Below are positions 1-11,923 of a stretch of 47,835 bases of DNA, in pieces (positions within the stretch are counted from its first letter, which is position 1; every line of letters begins with the position of its first letter). The DNA is taken from positions 1-47,835 of the forward strand of contig CAXKVR010000394.1 in assembly GCA_964058845.1 (NCBI GenBank), given 5' to 3'. Made by a program: the position numbers and the translations under genes. The notes below the pieces were generated by a model, which made no database searches, was not told where the DNA came from, and was given only the letters and a program-made list of their open reading frames with translations. Source of the stretch: Carex sylvatica. Its lineage: Eukaryota; Streptophyta; Magnoliopsida; Poales; Cyperaceae.

Positions 1-429
1 AAAACCATTTTAATAAGCAACGCGTACATAGCAGTCTCTATCAACCAAGTGGATTAAACATTTTATAAATTTGATTCTGTTGCTAAAGCGGGCTACTATT
101 TTTACCAATTCCTATGTATTAATTTGAGGATAGTTAATTCTATGGTCTCAATGACTCACTAAACTAGAGAAGGAACCAGTAGTGCCTAAAAGTGTTTGAT
201 ACCTTTGATATTGTGTACTAAGTACTAACTAGTGAAATTTTCTGATACTGGTTTTTTCCAAGGAGAAACCAAAAAAACAAAAATCGAAGGACAAAAGGGA
301 AAAGGAGAAAACATTTAAGTGCCATTGCATCATTTGCTCATTTAGAGTGACATCAAAATTCAATAAAATCCATTATCACAACCAACTAGTTAAAAGTAAT
401 TAAAATTTAACTTGCAATTTACTTCATAC

Positions 430-2721
430 CAAATTGAAAGAACAGATGTTTCGAGTTGTGGATTAGGTAGAAGTCCCGAAAGAAGGATTAGCAGCTCGAA
501 AGACCACCATTCTAGGCTACAATATAATACATCATGAAGAATTCAAAAATAACAAGTAATAATTGAAAAATAAAATTCGAAACTTTAGGTATTGTTTATA
601 GAAGCAACACCGAATCTCTTTGCTAAGAGCTCGTCACAACTTACCATACCATCACAGCAGACGGCAAAGCCAATCTCAAAAACTCAGTAATTCCTCTAAA
701 GGCTTCTGTAGAAAGAGGCGAGCGGGTCATCTCACAAGATGGCGAGTATCTTATATACAACCCAAGCATTATAACATTCAACCAAAATGAAATGCTGATG
801 GCCAGAGCTGCTCCTACATTTCCAAGGGCGCTATAATACACTAGTACATAGCAAAGAGGGACATGAATGCATAATGTGGCAACAGAGATAAACAACATTG
901 GTAAGATTAGGCTCTGTGTCTGTAGAAACTTTATGAGAGGTTGCATCACAGCATAGGCGAAAAGGCCTGGGATAATCCAGACCGCATATCTGCCGGCCTC
1001 GTACGAGATGACAGGATCCTGGCCGATGAAGGTGAGAATCTTCGCCATCGAGGCCCAGATCAAGGAGATCGGAATGCACACTATCAGAAGAGTGAATATA
1101 GCTCCATAAGTTTGTGATCCAAGCTTGTGGTACTGTTGCGCACCAAAAGCTTGGCCACAGAGCGTTTCGAGCCCACTTGCCATTCCTAGCTGCACCATAT
1201 TTTGTGAATTTCAGTTGTAAACTATAAGACTGCATGTTTGTCATACTCAATTTCAGTACTTGATAAGAAAATGGAGGTATGGTGAACCACCCAATTAAGC
1301 AAGCTAGATGTCATTTTTTTATGATAAAATTATTATTATCGTTTCACTTTTCAAACACGAAAACTGCCCCCAAATATGTAAATAAAACCTATTCGATTTG
1401 GTACCAACCCACTTCATAACAAGTCTTGCTATAATTAATTTTGATGAATCTGAATGTAAACCATGTCAAAGTCAAAGTTTGCATGCCTCTGGATGTACAC
1501 TAATTTCTCAAGCTGATGACAAACTAAAATATAGTAGAAATTTTCAAAAATTATAAATTAGAAACTGATAGAGCAGGATGTATTACTAATAATAAAATAA
1601 AACAACTTGATGAATCTGAATGTGAAAAATGTCAAAGTCAAAGTTTGCATGCCTCTGGGTGTACACTAATTTCTCAAGCTTGTGATAAATAAAAAAACAG
1701 TAGATATTTTTAAAAATTATTAATTAGAAATTTATGGATCAGGAAAAGTATAACTAATAATAAAATAAAGAACTTAATGAATTTGAATGTAAACAATGCC
1801 AAAGTCAAAGTTTGCAATGCCTTTGGGTTTTAACTTTAAACTAATTTCTGAAGCTTCTGATAAACAAAAAAACAGTAGAACTTCTGAAAAATTGCAACTT
1901 GAAACCAATGGAGCAGGACAAGTATTACTAATTAATTATGAAGAAAAAACAACTTAATGAATCCGAATGTAAACAATGTCAATGTCAAAGTTTGCATGCC
2001 TCTGGGTGTACACTAATTTCTCAGGATTATGATAACAAAAAAAAGTAGAAGTGTCTATTTTCAAAAATTATAAATAAACTGATAGAGCAGCACAAGTGTT
2101 ACTAATAACAAAGTAAAAAAATTCCATGCCTTTGGGTGTAAACTAATTTCTCTAACTTATAATAAACAACAAACAAACAAAAACTAGAAAATTTTCACAT
2201 ACAAGAAGGCTGAAGCCTGTGACAGAAGTAAGAGATGTTGCAACAGCAGCGCTAGACAGAGCGAGCGAACCGAGGTGTCCGACCATCATGTTAGAAACAA
2301 TCTGTCATGATACATGCACATATTTACCTCCATTACAATTTTATTGTACAAAGGAATTAGACATTAATTAAGGCTCATTTTAGGGGGAATTCATAGTAAT
2401 TATATTTTGTTGAAAGCAGTGTAATGCATGTGTTGTATTGAAATCTTACATTCTGCCCCTTGAATTATTACTGTTTCATACTAACTGCACAAACAAGAAC
2501 AAAAAAGATGGAGAGAGGAGAGGAGAGGAGAGGAGATATTACACCTGGACCATGTATTGGGAGAGAGTGACGGCGACCATAGGCCCCGCAAGATGAGCGA
2601 GTTTTGTTCCTTCCTCTTTCATCTCCTTTTTCCATGATTTCATTCTCTCGCGCCATCGCTCTCCTTCTCCTCTCTCCCTCTCCCTCCTCTCTTCTCTCTT
2701 TGGCAACAGTGCTTCCTCCAT
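430..2721 (-). CDS. MATE/DTX multidrug and toxic compound extrusion transporter, 5' part (gene continues off left edge)
   Basis: Antiporter-type efflux carrier of the plant DETOXIFICATION family; members export organic cations, flavonoids or citrate across plasma or vacuolar membrane in exchange for H+ or Na+. Exons read on the minus strand: 2545-2721, 2203-2301, 645-1189 and 430-516, all with GT donors and AG acceptors and in frame, giving 302 complete codons. Visible family signatures are [13 protein letters not shown] closing exon 1, SNMMVGHLG in exon 2, [14 protein letters not shown] at the start of exon 3, and LEWWSFELL plus [18 protein letters not shown] in exon 4. The N-terminus is charged ([11 protein letters not shown]), as in the DTX clade. 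Family length is about 480-500 aa, so roughly the last 180 residues lie beyond position 1. Positions 1-429 look like intron; I found no exon 5 there. The transported substrate cannot be told from sequence. Confidence 0.93.
1443..2190. repeat. Degenerate tandem repeat (about 166-180 bp unit) inside a MATE intron
   Basis: Four diverged copies start near 1443, 1609, 1776 and 1956, followed by a shortened fifth near 2115. Each begins with a GATGAATCTGAATGTAAA-like string, continues through CAAAGTCAAAGTTTGCATGCC and a TGGGTGTACACTAATTTCTCA-like stretch, and ends in an A-rich tract. The array fills most of intron 2 (1190-2202) and lies between coding exons, so it should be removed by splicing. Confidence 0.85.
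2511..2536. repeat. GAGAG-type microsatellite in MATE intron 1
   Basis: A (GAGAG/AGGAG) run lies a few bases from the exon 1 donor at 2544, on the downstream side in the gene's direction. Simple repeat; no function claimed. Confidence 0.8.
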
Positions 2722-2768
2722 CTCAAGTCAACTCAGGCGATCGAGGTAAAGGGAACGAAAGCTCATAA

Positions 2769-2788
2769 ATTCTCTCTCTCTCTCTCGG
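2769..2788. repeat. (TC)n tract just upstream of the MATE start codon
   Basis: On the coding (minus) strand this is a GA tract about 50 nt before the ATG at 2721, probably in the 5' leader or core promoter. GA/CT tracts of this kind bind BPC/GAGA-type factors in plants; that role is inference. Confidence 0.6.
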
Positions 2789-2884
2789 ATCAGCGTTGAG
2801 TTTTTGACCGCAAGAGATAGAGCGATGAGTAGTCAAGTCGCATTTGCATTTGTCAGTGTCAGAATTTGGAATGCTCTGCTCTGC

Positions 2885-3275
2885 TCTGCCAATTCGTATC
2901 CCCTCAGGTTACCTGACTGAGTAGAATTGAATCGGACGGTCCGAAAATGGATTGGCACGCAGCTCAAAGCACAAATAATCCTGCCCCTCTGTCTTCCCGA
3001 ATCCCGACCGGAGGAGAGTAAATCTTAACCGTCAAGTTCAATTGTGTTGAGTCAGGTACCTGGGACAGGATACGGATCCTCTCCTGCGGGATTGAAAGAT
3101 GATAATCGGTTCGGTTCCGTTTTGTTTCTTTTCACGTGAAAAGATATAATATGACGATTTAATAAATGATTGGTACATTGACGGGACCCCAGTCAACACA
3201 ATTGAAACGTACGGCCCAGATTGAATCTCAGCCGGTGCCTGTCCTGCTCAGTCAGGTAATGTGAATTCCCAGTGT
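2885..3275. mobile_element. Degenerate copies of a GAATTCGTATCC-type MITE family
   Basis: Positions 2891-2910 hold an AATTCGTATCCCCTCAGGTTACCTGAC-like end, 3052-3092 an inverted GTCAGGTACCTGGGACAGGATACGGATCCTCTCC-like end, and 3250-3275 another GTCAGGTAATGTGAATTCCC end. The same termini recur near 28299, 30672, 38567 and 47414. Ends are recognisable but the copies overlap or are rearranged, so exact borders are uncertain. Confidence 0.5.
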
Positions 3276-3423
3276 CCTAGGCGGCTAGGCTAGGACAACA
3301 GAGTTGGTTCATTCATATGGAATATGTTGCGCCTAACGCCGTCAATTCGGATCCCAAAAATATGTTGACAATAATCATTACATCAATGATTGATTTTACA
3401 GTGCTGAACTAGTTATGCAACCG

Positions 3424-3485
3424 AGTAGAACTAGGGTGTTCTTAGGAGTCGGTCAACTCAACTCTAAAATTGAAATTTATCATAT
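3424..3485. mobile_element. Solo terminus of the GAGTAGAACTAGGGTGTTCTTA MITE family
   Basis: The string GAGTAGAACTAGGGTG and the following AACTCAACTCTAAAA match the inverted ends of the complete element at 45374-45818. No partner end was found nearby, so this is a truncated copy. Confidence 0.5.
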
Positions 3486-3830
3486 TGTAGTTGATTTCAA
3501 CTGTTTAACATAATCTTCATAATAAAAATATATTTAAAAATTAAATTTTATATTTTTTTTAGATAGATACAAAATTACTGTTTTAAAGTGATTGGACAAT
3601 CTGATAAAGTGATATTTTACCTATGTAAAATAATAATAAAAAATTCTTAAAAATATAAAATTTGGTCTTTGAGAATATTTTATTATGAAGAATATGTTGA
3701 ACAGTTCGGATCGACTGTTCAAATTTTAAAAATAAAAATAAAAGATATGGAACGTATTGAAACACAAAATCATGGTGAATTTGAACCTTCTTTTTTTATG
3801 AACACACAAACATATGTAGCTAATTACTAT

Positions 3831-3950
3831 TAGCTTAATACAAAGAGATATGAATTAAGTGTGTTTCCTTGGAATTTATAGCTTAATACAAAGAGTTATA
3901 TGAATTAAGTGTGTTTCCTTGGAATTTATAGCTTAATACAAAGAGTTATA
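3831..3950. repeat. Tandem repeat, 48-50 bp unit, about 2.4 copies
   Basis: The unit begins AGCTTAATACAAAGAG and contains GAATTAAGTGTGTTTCCTTG. Copies start at 3832, 3880 and 3930, the first two nearly identical. It lies between the MATE and ASF1 genes. Confidence 0.9.
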
Positions 3951-4019
3951 GGCAATTAAAAGTAACGCTCAATGGTCATTAAGTGAAATTAAAGGGCCCA
4001 GTATATAAAAACTATTAAT

Positions 4020-4335
4020 TTGCAGAGTATTTTTAGGACAGTAAATAAAAATTATTAAATTGCTGGTCCAATTTTTACCTCATTTCCAGCTAATGAATTT
4101 GCAGGGTCATAAAAATTTTAAAGCGTCTAGAAGATTCAATATATAATAGAATTTTCAATTTTGTAACTTTATCAGATTAGTTAAAACGTAGTCAAAATTA
4201 TTTCATACCTATATTATAAAAAATTATTAAATTGCATGTTCAAATTGTATCACAATTCCAGGCTATATCATTGCAGCGTTCAAAAATATTCAAAACGTCT
4301 AGACCACTAAATATAATAGAATTTTCATTTTTTTT
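4020..4335. repeat. Diverged two-copy tandem repeat of about 190 bp
   Basis: The series AAATTATTAAATTGC, an ATTCCAGCTAAT-like block, TTGCAG, GCGTCTAGA, then ATATAATAGAATTTTCA occurs at 4050-4160 and again at 4225-4332. The rest of 2722-4867 shows no gene. Confidence 0.6.
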
Positions 4336-4867
4336 TATTTTAATAGTTTCTTTGACTGGTTGCAATTGAGAAAACTTTCCTTTTCCGAATTAAGTACAAT
4401 GGCTTTGAGTTGTTTGTTGGCCTACTATTCAATTGCATGAATTATGTTGATTCTCAGTATCTGAGTGAAATGACAGCATTGGAACTGAGAAGAGATGCAA
4501 TTATGAAAGGAGAAGCTTTCAGGAAATATCAATAAGAAATTTTTTTTTTTTAAAATCACAAGATGAACAAGCAGACAGCATATTACCATCTAACTCTAAG
4601 TTGGAAATTAAACAATTCTGCAACTACACAAATCTGAGACTAGTTAGCAAAATCACTGATCTGACTTCTCAGTTCTCACCAAGCTCAAAAGGGAAGTCAT
4701 ATTTCCTTTTTCTCCAACAAAATCAACCCTCCCTTTTGCATCATCCACCATCAACCAGCATTTTTCCTGTCTACAAATTAACTAAATCGAAATGCCTAGA
4801 CTACACTGTTTAGCCTTTAAACTGATCGAAACAACCATATTGCATTTTGCATGGACACAATGCCATG

Positions 4868-7800
4868 TCAATCAAGCGAAACACCCCCACCACTTGCTGG
4901 GATTCCAGGAGAGACAGTTGGTGGCGGGTCCACCGGCTGGGCATCAGGTTGGTGCTGGGTTTCAGTCTGGGTTGCGTCATCACCGGCCTCAGGATGGAAA
5001 TTGATCGGGAACTTGGTCACACGGGGCTTGTCAGCCAGGATGTTTCGCTGGACCCGATCCAGGATGACCCGCTGTGGCGGCTCCTCTCTGAGCTGCTCAT
5101 TGTCATAGTCATTGTTCACGTAGTAACCCACTCGGATGAACTCTTGCCCCATGTACGAACACGTCAGAAGCAGCACTGTCACCCCTATTATGTCTTCTTC
5201 CCGAATTTTTGAAGGATCCGGTGGATCAGCCTTCAAGGAAAAAATAACAAAATGAGATAATAAACACTTCTATCTTATGACATGTTAACTTTTTGCATCC
5301 TTAATGGATCGTGTACACATAGTAAGTACTGAGAATGAAATACCAGGTTTCCCTATAGTAGTACTGGTAAATTCTGGTGTGAAATCTTGGCTGCTGTATA
5401 AATTACAGATGGGGCTCTGTTGACACTTTATATGCATTCATGCAGTATAATTCGAAAGGAAGAACAAAACATTTTTTTCCCTTTCATAAATTCATGTAGT
5501 TTAAACAATTTTGAAAGTAGATTTAAAATATTTTTGCCAAGTTTTCTCCCTGTTCTTTTTTTTTTTAATAATCTGAGACAACAGTAATATTTTAATAAAC
5601 AATTTTTAAGGTAACTCCATAAATATTTACCTGCAGCACAAAGCGGTAGTTTCCAGCATTGACAGGGCCAACAAGAACGCTTTCAAGAAGCTGATCGTAG
5701 GTCTCATCTTCGGCCGATCCAACATATATCAGCTTCCATTCCAAGTCTGAAAAAAAATTCATCAAAAAAGGGTAAATTGATTACCATTTCTTTGATTATA
5801 CAGAGTAGATGGTCATCATAAGATAGTTTTCTCTTGAAGATACAGATGCTAATTTTTTCCATCAACTAATTTGCGGACATGTATTTCTCATGAACTAAAA
5901 AAGAGAGAATTGAAGGTTAAAAGTTGAGCTTTCGGTTGCATATACACAAACTTCATTAGGAATTCATAAGGTTTAAGGTCAATAAGATGCAAATCTCTTT
6001 CACAAGTCAAATTAGTTTACCATATTGAGATTTTATTTTTATCTTTTGCTTTACTAATAGAAATAGCTCATTTCGTAACCAACAAAACAGTAATTAATGC
6101 CAAAACTACCTAATATAACCTTTGAAGTATTTCTATTAGTGTAGAGTTAAGTTTAACAATTTGCACACTATGTCGCTAACATTAAATGCGATAGATTATG
6201 GCAAAATCTAATCGACTGCTTAAAACTACTACTTGAACTTTATTGGCTAAATTAAAGTTAAAGAATCAATATAAGTTTGCCATGCATCAGGTTAATTGAT
6301 CAACATTTATACTATTTTTTATCTACAGAAAAATACTAGCTCATTTTGCAACTGATAAAAAAACAGATAATTAATTCTAAAACTAACTAATATCTTCTTT
6401 GTATTATTTCTATTAATTTATGTAAGTCTGAAAATTGCTCACTATGTCGCTAACATTAAATGCGACACAATATGGCACAATCTGATTAATCACCTCAATG
6501 TAAAACTACTATCAATTCTATTATCCAATATTTTGTATTTAGATAATACTAAAATCTTCAACTTCGTAAACTAATATCATCTTTGTATTATTTCTATTAA
6601 TTTAAAAGTAAGTTCGACTCACTGTGTCGCTAACATTAAATGCGACACAATATGGCACAATCTAATTAATCACCTCAATGTAAAACTACTATCATTTCTA
6701 TTATCCAATATTTTGTATTTAGAGAATACTAAAATCTTCAACTTCATAAACTAATATCATCTTTGTATTATTTCTATTAATTTAAAAGGAAGTTCGACTC
6801 ACTGTGTCGCTAACAATAAATGTGACACAATATGGCACAATCTAATGAATTACCTCAAATGTAAAACTACCATCATTTTTATTATCCAATCTTTCATATT
6901 TAGAGAATACTAAAATCTTCAACTTTGCTAACTAGTATAGAAATTAAATAACCGATATAAGTTTGCCATGTGTCGGGACATTTTCTGTAAAGATTGAATG
7001 AACAGTCATAAATAGGAATTTAATGACCAGCTGTTATTCTGTCCTAAGGAGAATGTCATGACAAGCACCAAATATTTTATCGGTTCTTTTGAACTTTTCA
7101 ATTGGTCAAACAATGCAGAGGAACTTTAACTCCTCAATAGATTTGATACTATATGTAGTCCGTTTTTCAAATCATGCAACAAATAATAAACCTTATGTAT
7201 CAGTTTGATGAATTTTTACATCATTTGTCTGATAATTATCACACTCCATGCATCAGATTTCAAATTCAAATGTAATTTGTATACATTGTTAAGATGGTCC
7301 GGTTAAAACTACTGTCATCAAATACTGGTCATAGTTGAAAATATATCTTATATCACATCCCTTTTGTTCAGGTCTAAGAAACAAAAGTTGTTTGTATAAT
7401 CAAAACTCAAGATCAATATGCATACAATCAACAATCCTAATAGTACATAGCAATTAAGAATCCTAACCCTAATCAGAGTACTTACTGGTAGTGACTAAGT
7501 CTGAGCTATTTACAATAACTAAGAGCATCAACCAAGCTTGTAACCCTAAGTAGACTATTTCCCTAATAAGCTAAACCAACATACATACAATTCCAGGTTT
7601 AGCAAAACAAAACAAACCATACAATAAAACCAACAAAAATAGAAATACAATACTTCTAAAGCAAAGAACCCATGAAGGCAATCAAAAAAATTCGATCTAA
7701 ACCTCATCTGATCACATTGAAACCAGGTATAGCAAATAAAAAGTAAAAAGAGATAGAAGGTGAGAAAACGAACCGTCTTCGAGGGGAACGAAGCACTCGT

Positions 7801-7882
7801 AGGAGATTTCGAACTGGAAAGGATTGAGAAAAGCAGTGGGATTATCGAGCACCGCCACGTTGGTTATACTCACGGCACTCAT
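4868..7882 (-). CDS. ASF1: Histone H3-H4 chaperone ASF1 (anti-silencing function 1)
   Basis: Binds the H3-H4 dimer and passes it to CAF-1 and HIRA for replication-coupled and replication-independent nucleosome assembly in the nucleus. Exons on the minus strand: 7774-7882, 5631-5746 and 4868-5230; 588 nt, 195 aa, close to the length of plant ASF1 proteins. The conserved immunoglobulin-like core spans residues 1-155: it opens MSAVSITNVAVLDNPTAFLN and includes FQFEISYECFVPLED, YRFVLQADPPDP, and EEPPQRVILDRVQRNILADK. Residues known to contact H3 in the family, V45, D54, V94 and R108, are all present. The tail after FPINFHPE is acidic to polar and proline-rich (DDATQTETQHQPDAQPVDPPP), as usual in plants. 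Intron 2 is about 2.0 kb and carries a tandem repeat array. The start fits the family N-terminus; a two-codon uORF overlaps it. Confidence 0.97.
6165..6960. repeat. 180-bp tandem repeat array in the long ASF1 intron
   Basis: The block ACTATGTCGCTAACATTAAA recurs at 6441, 6621 and 6801, exactly 180 bp apart, with a more diverged copy near 6167. Each unit contains TGTCGC-N11-GCGACA, a small hairpin, followed by CAATATGGCACAATCT. Units are mostly identical, so the array is younger than the intron around it. Confidence 0.9.
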
Positions 7883-7887
7883 CGCAT
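7879..7887 (-). promoter_or_regulatory. Two-codon uORF overlapping the ASF1 start codon
   Basis: Coding strand reads ATGCGATGA: an upstream ATG (7887-7885) followed by CGA and TGA, with the TGA overlapping the main ATG at 7882-7880. Ribosomes starting at the first ATG terminate on top of the main start and could reinitiate or shift. Whether the first ATG lies in the mRNA depends on the unmapped transcription start. Confidence 0.5.
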
Positions 7888-7909
7888 CTCCTCTATCTCA
7901 CAACCCACA

Positions 7910-7913
<4 letters not shown>

Positions 7914-7942
<29 letters not shown>
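7914..7942. repeat. (CT)n tract in the presumed ASF1 5' leader
   Basis: About 14 CT units lie 32-60 nt upstream of the ASF1 ATG, reading (GA)n on the coding strand. Similar GA/CT tracts lie near the starts of the MATE, Rab and rps10 loci. Confidence 0.9.
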
Positions 7943-7946
<4 letters not shown>

Positions 7947-9767
7947 AATTCGAGGAAAGAAAGGAAAGGAAAGGGTTTGATAGTGGAAAGAGAAAAGGGG
8001 GGGAATTGAGAGAGGGAGGCGCTCCACCCGGGAAAACAGTTTGCTTTTCTCAGGGAAGGAAATGAAAACAAACCCTACGGCTACGGACTGTCAAATAAAC
8101 CTATTTCGGACCCTCCTCCAATCGGACCGGACCGGGATCAGATCCGACTGGACCGTTCGATTCGAATCCGTGACAATTCATTTGAAGTGGAACGCACACA
8201 TCTCGAATGACGGATTCAAATTCTGAGACAATTCGGAAATCGGACAGTTCCGATCTAAAATTTAAAAATTGAATTACTTTAGGGGATCCGGACCCACCGA
8301 GAATCGGGCTTGACATGAATTTTGTGTTTATTTCAGTTATATTAAGTATACATTCTACTTCCAAGCACAATGATAAACAAATTAATCGAGTTGGTTCGAT
8401 GAGGTCAAAAATTCGGATATAATTTGAAAATGATTCGAAAATATTCGGATCAGAGATTTCAGTCCTATAAGGAAGCAAAAAAAAAAAAGGTTATGAGAAA
8501 AGTTCGTAAAATTCACGAATTATTCGTGAATAATTCGGTAAAAGTTCAGTCAACCGAATAATTTGGCGTTTAGTTCGACATTACAAAAACAACAAATTAT
8601 TTGTAAATAATTTATAAATCTTGTGATTATACTTGTAAGAAGTGTTCATTATGAATCTCTCTCTGAACATGAATACAATTATTAATTATTAATGATTCAA
8701 ATAATAAATTGATAATTATCAAAATATATTTTAATTTAGTATGTAATAATTACCATATCTTTATATCTTTATTCTGAACTAAAATATACAGGTCTTTATT
8801 TTATATTTAAGTAGTGTACATTGTATGTTGAATAATTTATTTAAGTAGAAAAAAAATATATACATTACATTTTAGGGTGACAAAATCTTGGAATGTTGGT
8901 CTCTGTAATAAGCTTGTATTGTGTGGCGATTTGTTTTATATTATTTTTTTTATTTAAAAATATTTTTTCACATTTTTATCTCTGCAAATTAAGAATTGTA
9001 ATGAATTTGTATTCTTAAATAATATTTTAAAAACTAAAAGAAATTAGGACCAAACAATGAAGTTTATGAAAGTTTTAAAAAAATAGCAAACATGTGTGGC
9101 GAGTACGAGCATGAGTACGAATACGTGTTTAAATAAATTTAAACTTGTCCGTATAAAAAGAAAAAAGAAAAAAAATGCATAGATAAAAAAAAAAGTATTT
9201 TTATTATAGACTGATATTCTATGAAATTTTATCTTTTTAATTACAGTCATTGACGAATCTACGTGATTAATATAAGAATGAAGATAAATAATTATATAGT
9301 TTGGTTGAGCTAAAGTAGATCTTCATTTGTTTACCGATTCATTTTATACTAACTGAATTTAAAATTTTAAAAATTATATGCAAACGCATCACTCGTAAAG
9401 TAAATCGATTTTAACTTTTAACAGTTTGAATTCATTATATAAAATCTATGTGATAAATTTCCGAAACAATGACATAACATGTCACTATACAACAGATAAC
9501 ACGTCAGCCAAACTCTAATTATATATTCCATCTGAATAGGAATATAGCCAATTTTTTATTCATATCATTCAAAAAATAAAGTTAAATATATATTATCGAA
9601 TCATTCAAATATAATTTAATACCACGAATGCTAAATAATTCAGCGTTCTGGAGCAAAATGCTGAATAATTTGAAATTCGAATATATATCTGCATAAAGAA
9701 AACATGATAAGTGAATTTATACCTCAATAAAATTTAAATAGAAACAAAGTGTTGGGTATTTTTTTTT
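7943..9767. other. Intergenic, no gene seen
   Basis: AT-rich DNA upstream of ASF1. It holds GGACCGGACCGGGATC-like GC-richer stretches at 8120-8160 and a short hairpin ATTCACGAATTATTCGTGAAT near 8510 whose neighbourhood resembles 27780-27900. Open frames here are short, with no recognisable domain. Confidence 0.6.
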
Positions 9768-11921
9768 ACATTGGTAAATAGGGAATCTAAAATAAAAATT
9801 GGATTTAAAAATGAGCTAGAAATTGTAATAAGCTAGTAATATTTAGGATCTAAGTTTATTTTGTTAGAATTCTGACTGAGACCAACTTGAAGTCAAAACT
9901 AATTAGCATATGTCATAATTAAATTATAATACGGGCCAGATATGGGCCCGACTGATATGATGCTTCGGCCCAATTTGGTGTTGATCCATATTAAAATTTT
10001 GCAAAAGCAAAACTCAAGCGTGAAGCTTAATAGACTGAATTAGGATAGATTTTCGATGAATTTGGTACATCCTATGCGGAGTTTTTAATCTGATTCGTTC
10101 GTTTTGGTCGGACGGACCAGATCAGAGAGGTCTAAATTTTGAGATCTGATATGATCCGTCTGATTAAAACGACAGACCAGATTAAAAATTCTACACAGCT
10201 CCACAGAGGATACTCCGCAGAGGATAGCATTCTCATGCGGTGTGGGGGTGAAATATTGCACAAATGTTTCCATGGAAGAAAAATCAAATTAAAGGAAGTT
10301 TAATTTGCACAACCAACATAACAATTTTACGGTGTGTCATTGACAATGTATGTAATTTGAATAACGGTATACGGTCGTCAGACGGATAAGTACCGTCAAA
10401 TAATTAATTGAGAATAATCATTCGATTAATTAAAAAAATCCATGACAGTTTGATTGTCAATTAATCGACCTAAACAGACATTTTTTACAACACTGATTTG
10501 AACAACAATTTTTGAAAAAAATGTCAAAAAGTTTTTCTTTTGTTTCTTACTATTAATTAGTGGTTATATTATGTTTTATAATTTTAGATTCAAATTTTAT
10601 CTACTAGATGTTATGCATTTTACATTTTAACCCTTAATTATAATTTTTTAATTGTGCCTTGTCGGTAAGCTACTGGTGACGTGGACAATGCTAATTTGAT
10701 GTTATCTTGTTGTGTAGACTTTCAATATATTAAATTTAGATTTGGTTGGTTGCCGCAGAATGACCTACTTGCAGGGCCGGACTCAGATCTATTCAGGGGA
10801 AAGCTTCTCCATTCTGAATTTTGAGTTTTAGTGCTGATCAATTAGTTCTGATCGATTTTGCTCTTAAAATTATTTTTGTTTCTCTTTGGATGTTTGATTT
10901 GTAATTCATGTTAAATTTACGATTAAAATCAAAATAAGTTTATTGAATTATGATTGGTAATTAAAACTATAATTTAAAGAATTATAAATTACAAGTCAGT
11001 GCATTGAAAAATATAAATCAAGACATTACTTTCTTATCGAGTACCAAATTAATTAATGAGTTTAAATCTGATTAGTTATTTAAATTCGATTTTCTATTTT
11101 TTTGCTCTTGATAAAAATCTTGAATCTGCCCATGCCTACTTGCGTGATCTTATATATTCACTATACCTTGAGTATGAACAAGTGCAAGGAAGGTATATTC
11201 AACTTAGTTTGTTGTTTGTTGTTGATTTTCAAAGAGATGATAAAACCCATTTCTTTAATTAATTGTCTTTGTTTGCTAATATATCTAGAAGGTTTGATTG
11301 ATACAAAATAAAACTATTTTATAAATATGTCCATAATTATTTTCTTTTAATACAAGAAACCAACTGCAAAATAAAAAAAATATTTTCAGTTGTGATTGAT
11401 ATCAAAATTTGACCATTTAATTTCTTATATTCCTTGTTAGATTTAAAAAATATTTAATTTTTGAAATATTAAATAAAAGAATTTCAATCGTCCAGAATGC
11501 TTCAATTGGGCCAAAATAGTTTATCTGATTTGACTTTTTTTTTAATAAAAAAAGATTATTATGATAACATATAATGAATTGATGATTTGATGTCAGCATT
11601 TTATTTTATTTTTCCTGCTCATAGCTAGATAGAGATAAGCATTGAAAAGATAACCATGTTTTTTTTTTGCTTTGAGTCTGTCTCTTTCGTTGCAACGCCA
11701 CATCTGACATCATCGTTGATTTTGGTTTGTCAATTTTTTGTCCCTTTCCATTTGGATATTATTTTTCTTTTCTAAAATTATGATGTCATGCTTGTGTCTC
11801 CCACCACGCCGCTAAACGTCACCCGTTGATGTACCCTAATTTTCATATCACTTTTCCAATTTATTTTATTTGCTACGTCGTTATGTGTCAATTTATTAAT
11901 AACATCAAAATAACTTTTAAA
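9768..11921. repeat. Segmental tandem duplication, copy 1
   Basis: Matches 11924-14107 in the same order and orientation. Shared blocks include the region around GAGCTAGAAATTGTAATAAG (9810 and 11970), ATGATGCTTCGGCCCAATTT (9958 and 12129), GTGGTTATATTATGTTTTAT-like (10561 and 12323), TTTCAATCGTCCAGAATG (11483 and 12610), TAGATAGAGATAAGCATTGA (11626 and 12728), and TATGATGTCATGCTTGTGTC (11779 and 13958). This copy has extra segments, including 10019-10245 and about 10681-11270, that copy 2 lacks. No gene seen in it. Confidence 0.88.
10078..10192. repeat. Inverted repeat of about 50-bp arms, present only in duplication copy 1
   Basis: TTTTTAATCTGATTCGTTCG at 10082 pairs imperfectly with the region ending CAGACCAGATTAAAAATTC near 10190. 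It sits within a segment (about 10019-10245) that is missing at the matching point of copy 2 near 12190, where GCAGAACTCAAGGTGAAATA is continuous. It therefore behaves like an insertion. Confidence 0.65.
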
Positions 11922-11923
11922 TT

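Noticed and set aside
6165..6960. CRISPR array suggested by evenly spaced repeats
   Set aside because: The entire 180-bp unit is repeated, with no short repeat/unique spacer alternation, and it lies in a plant intron.
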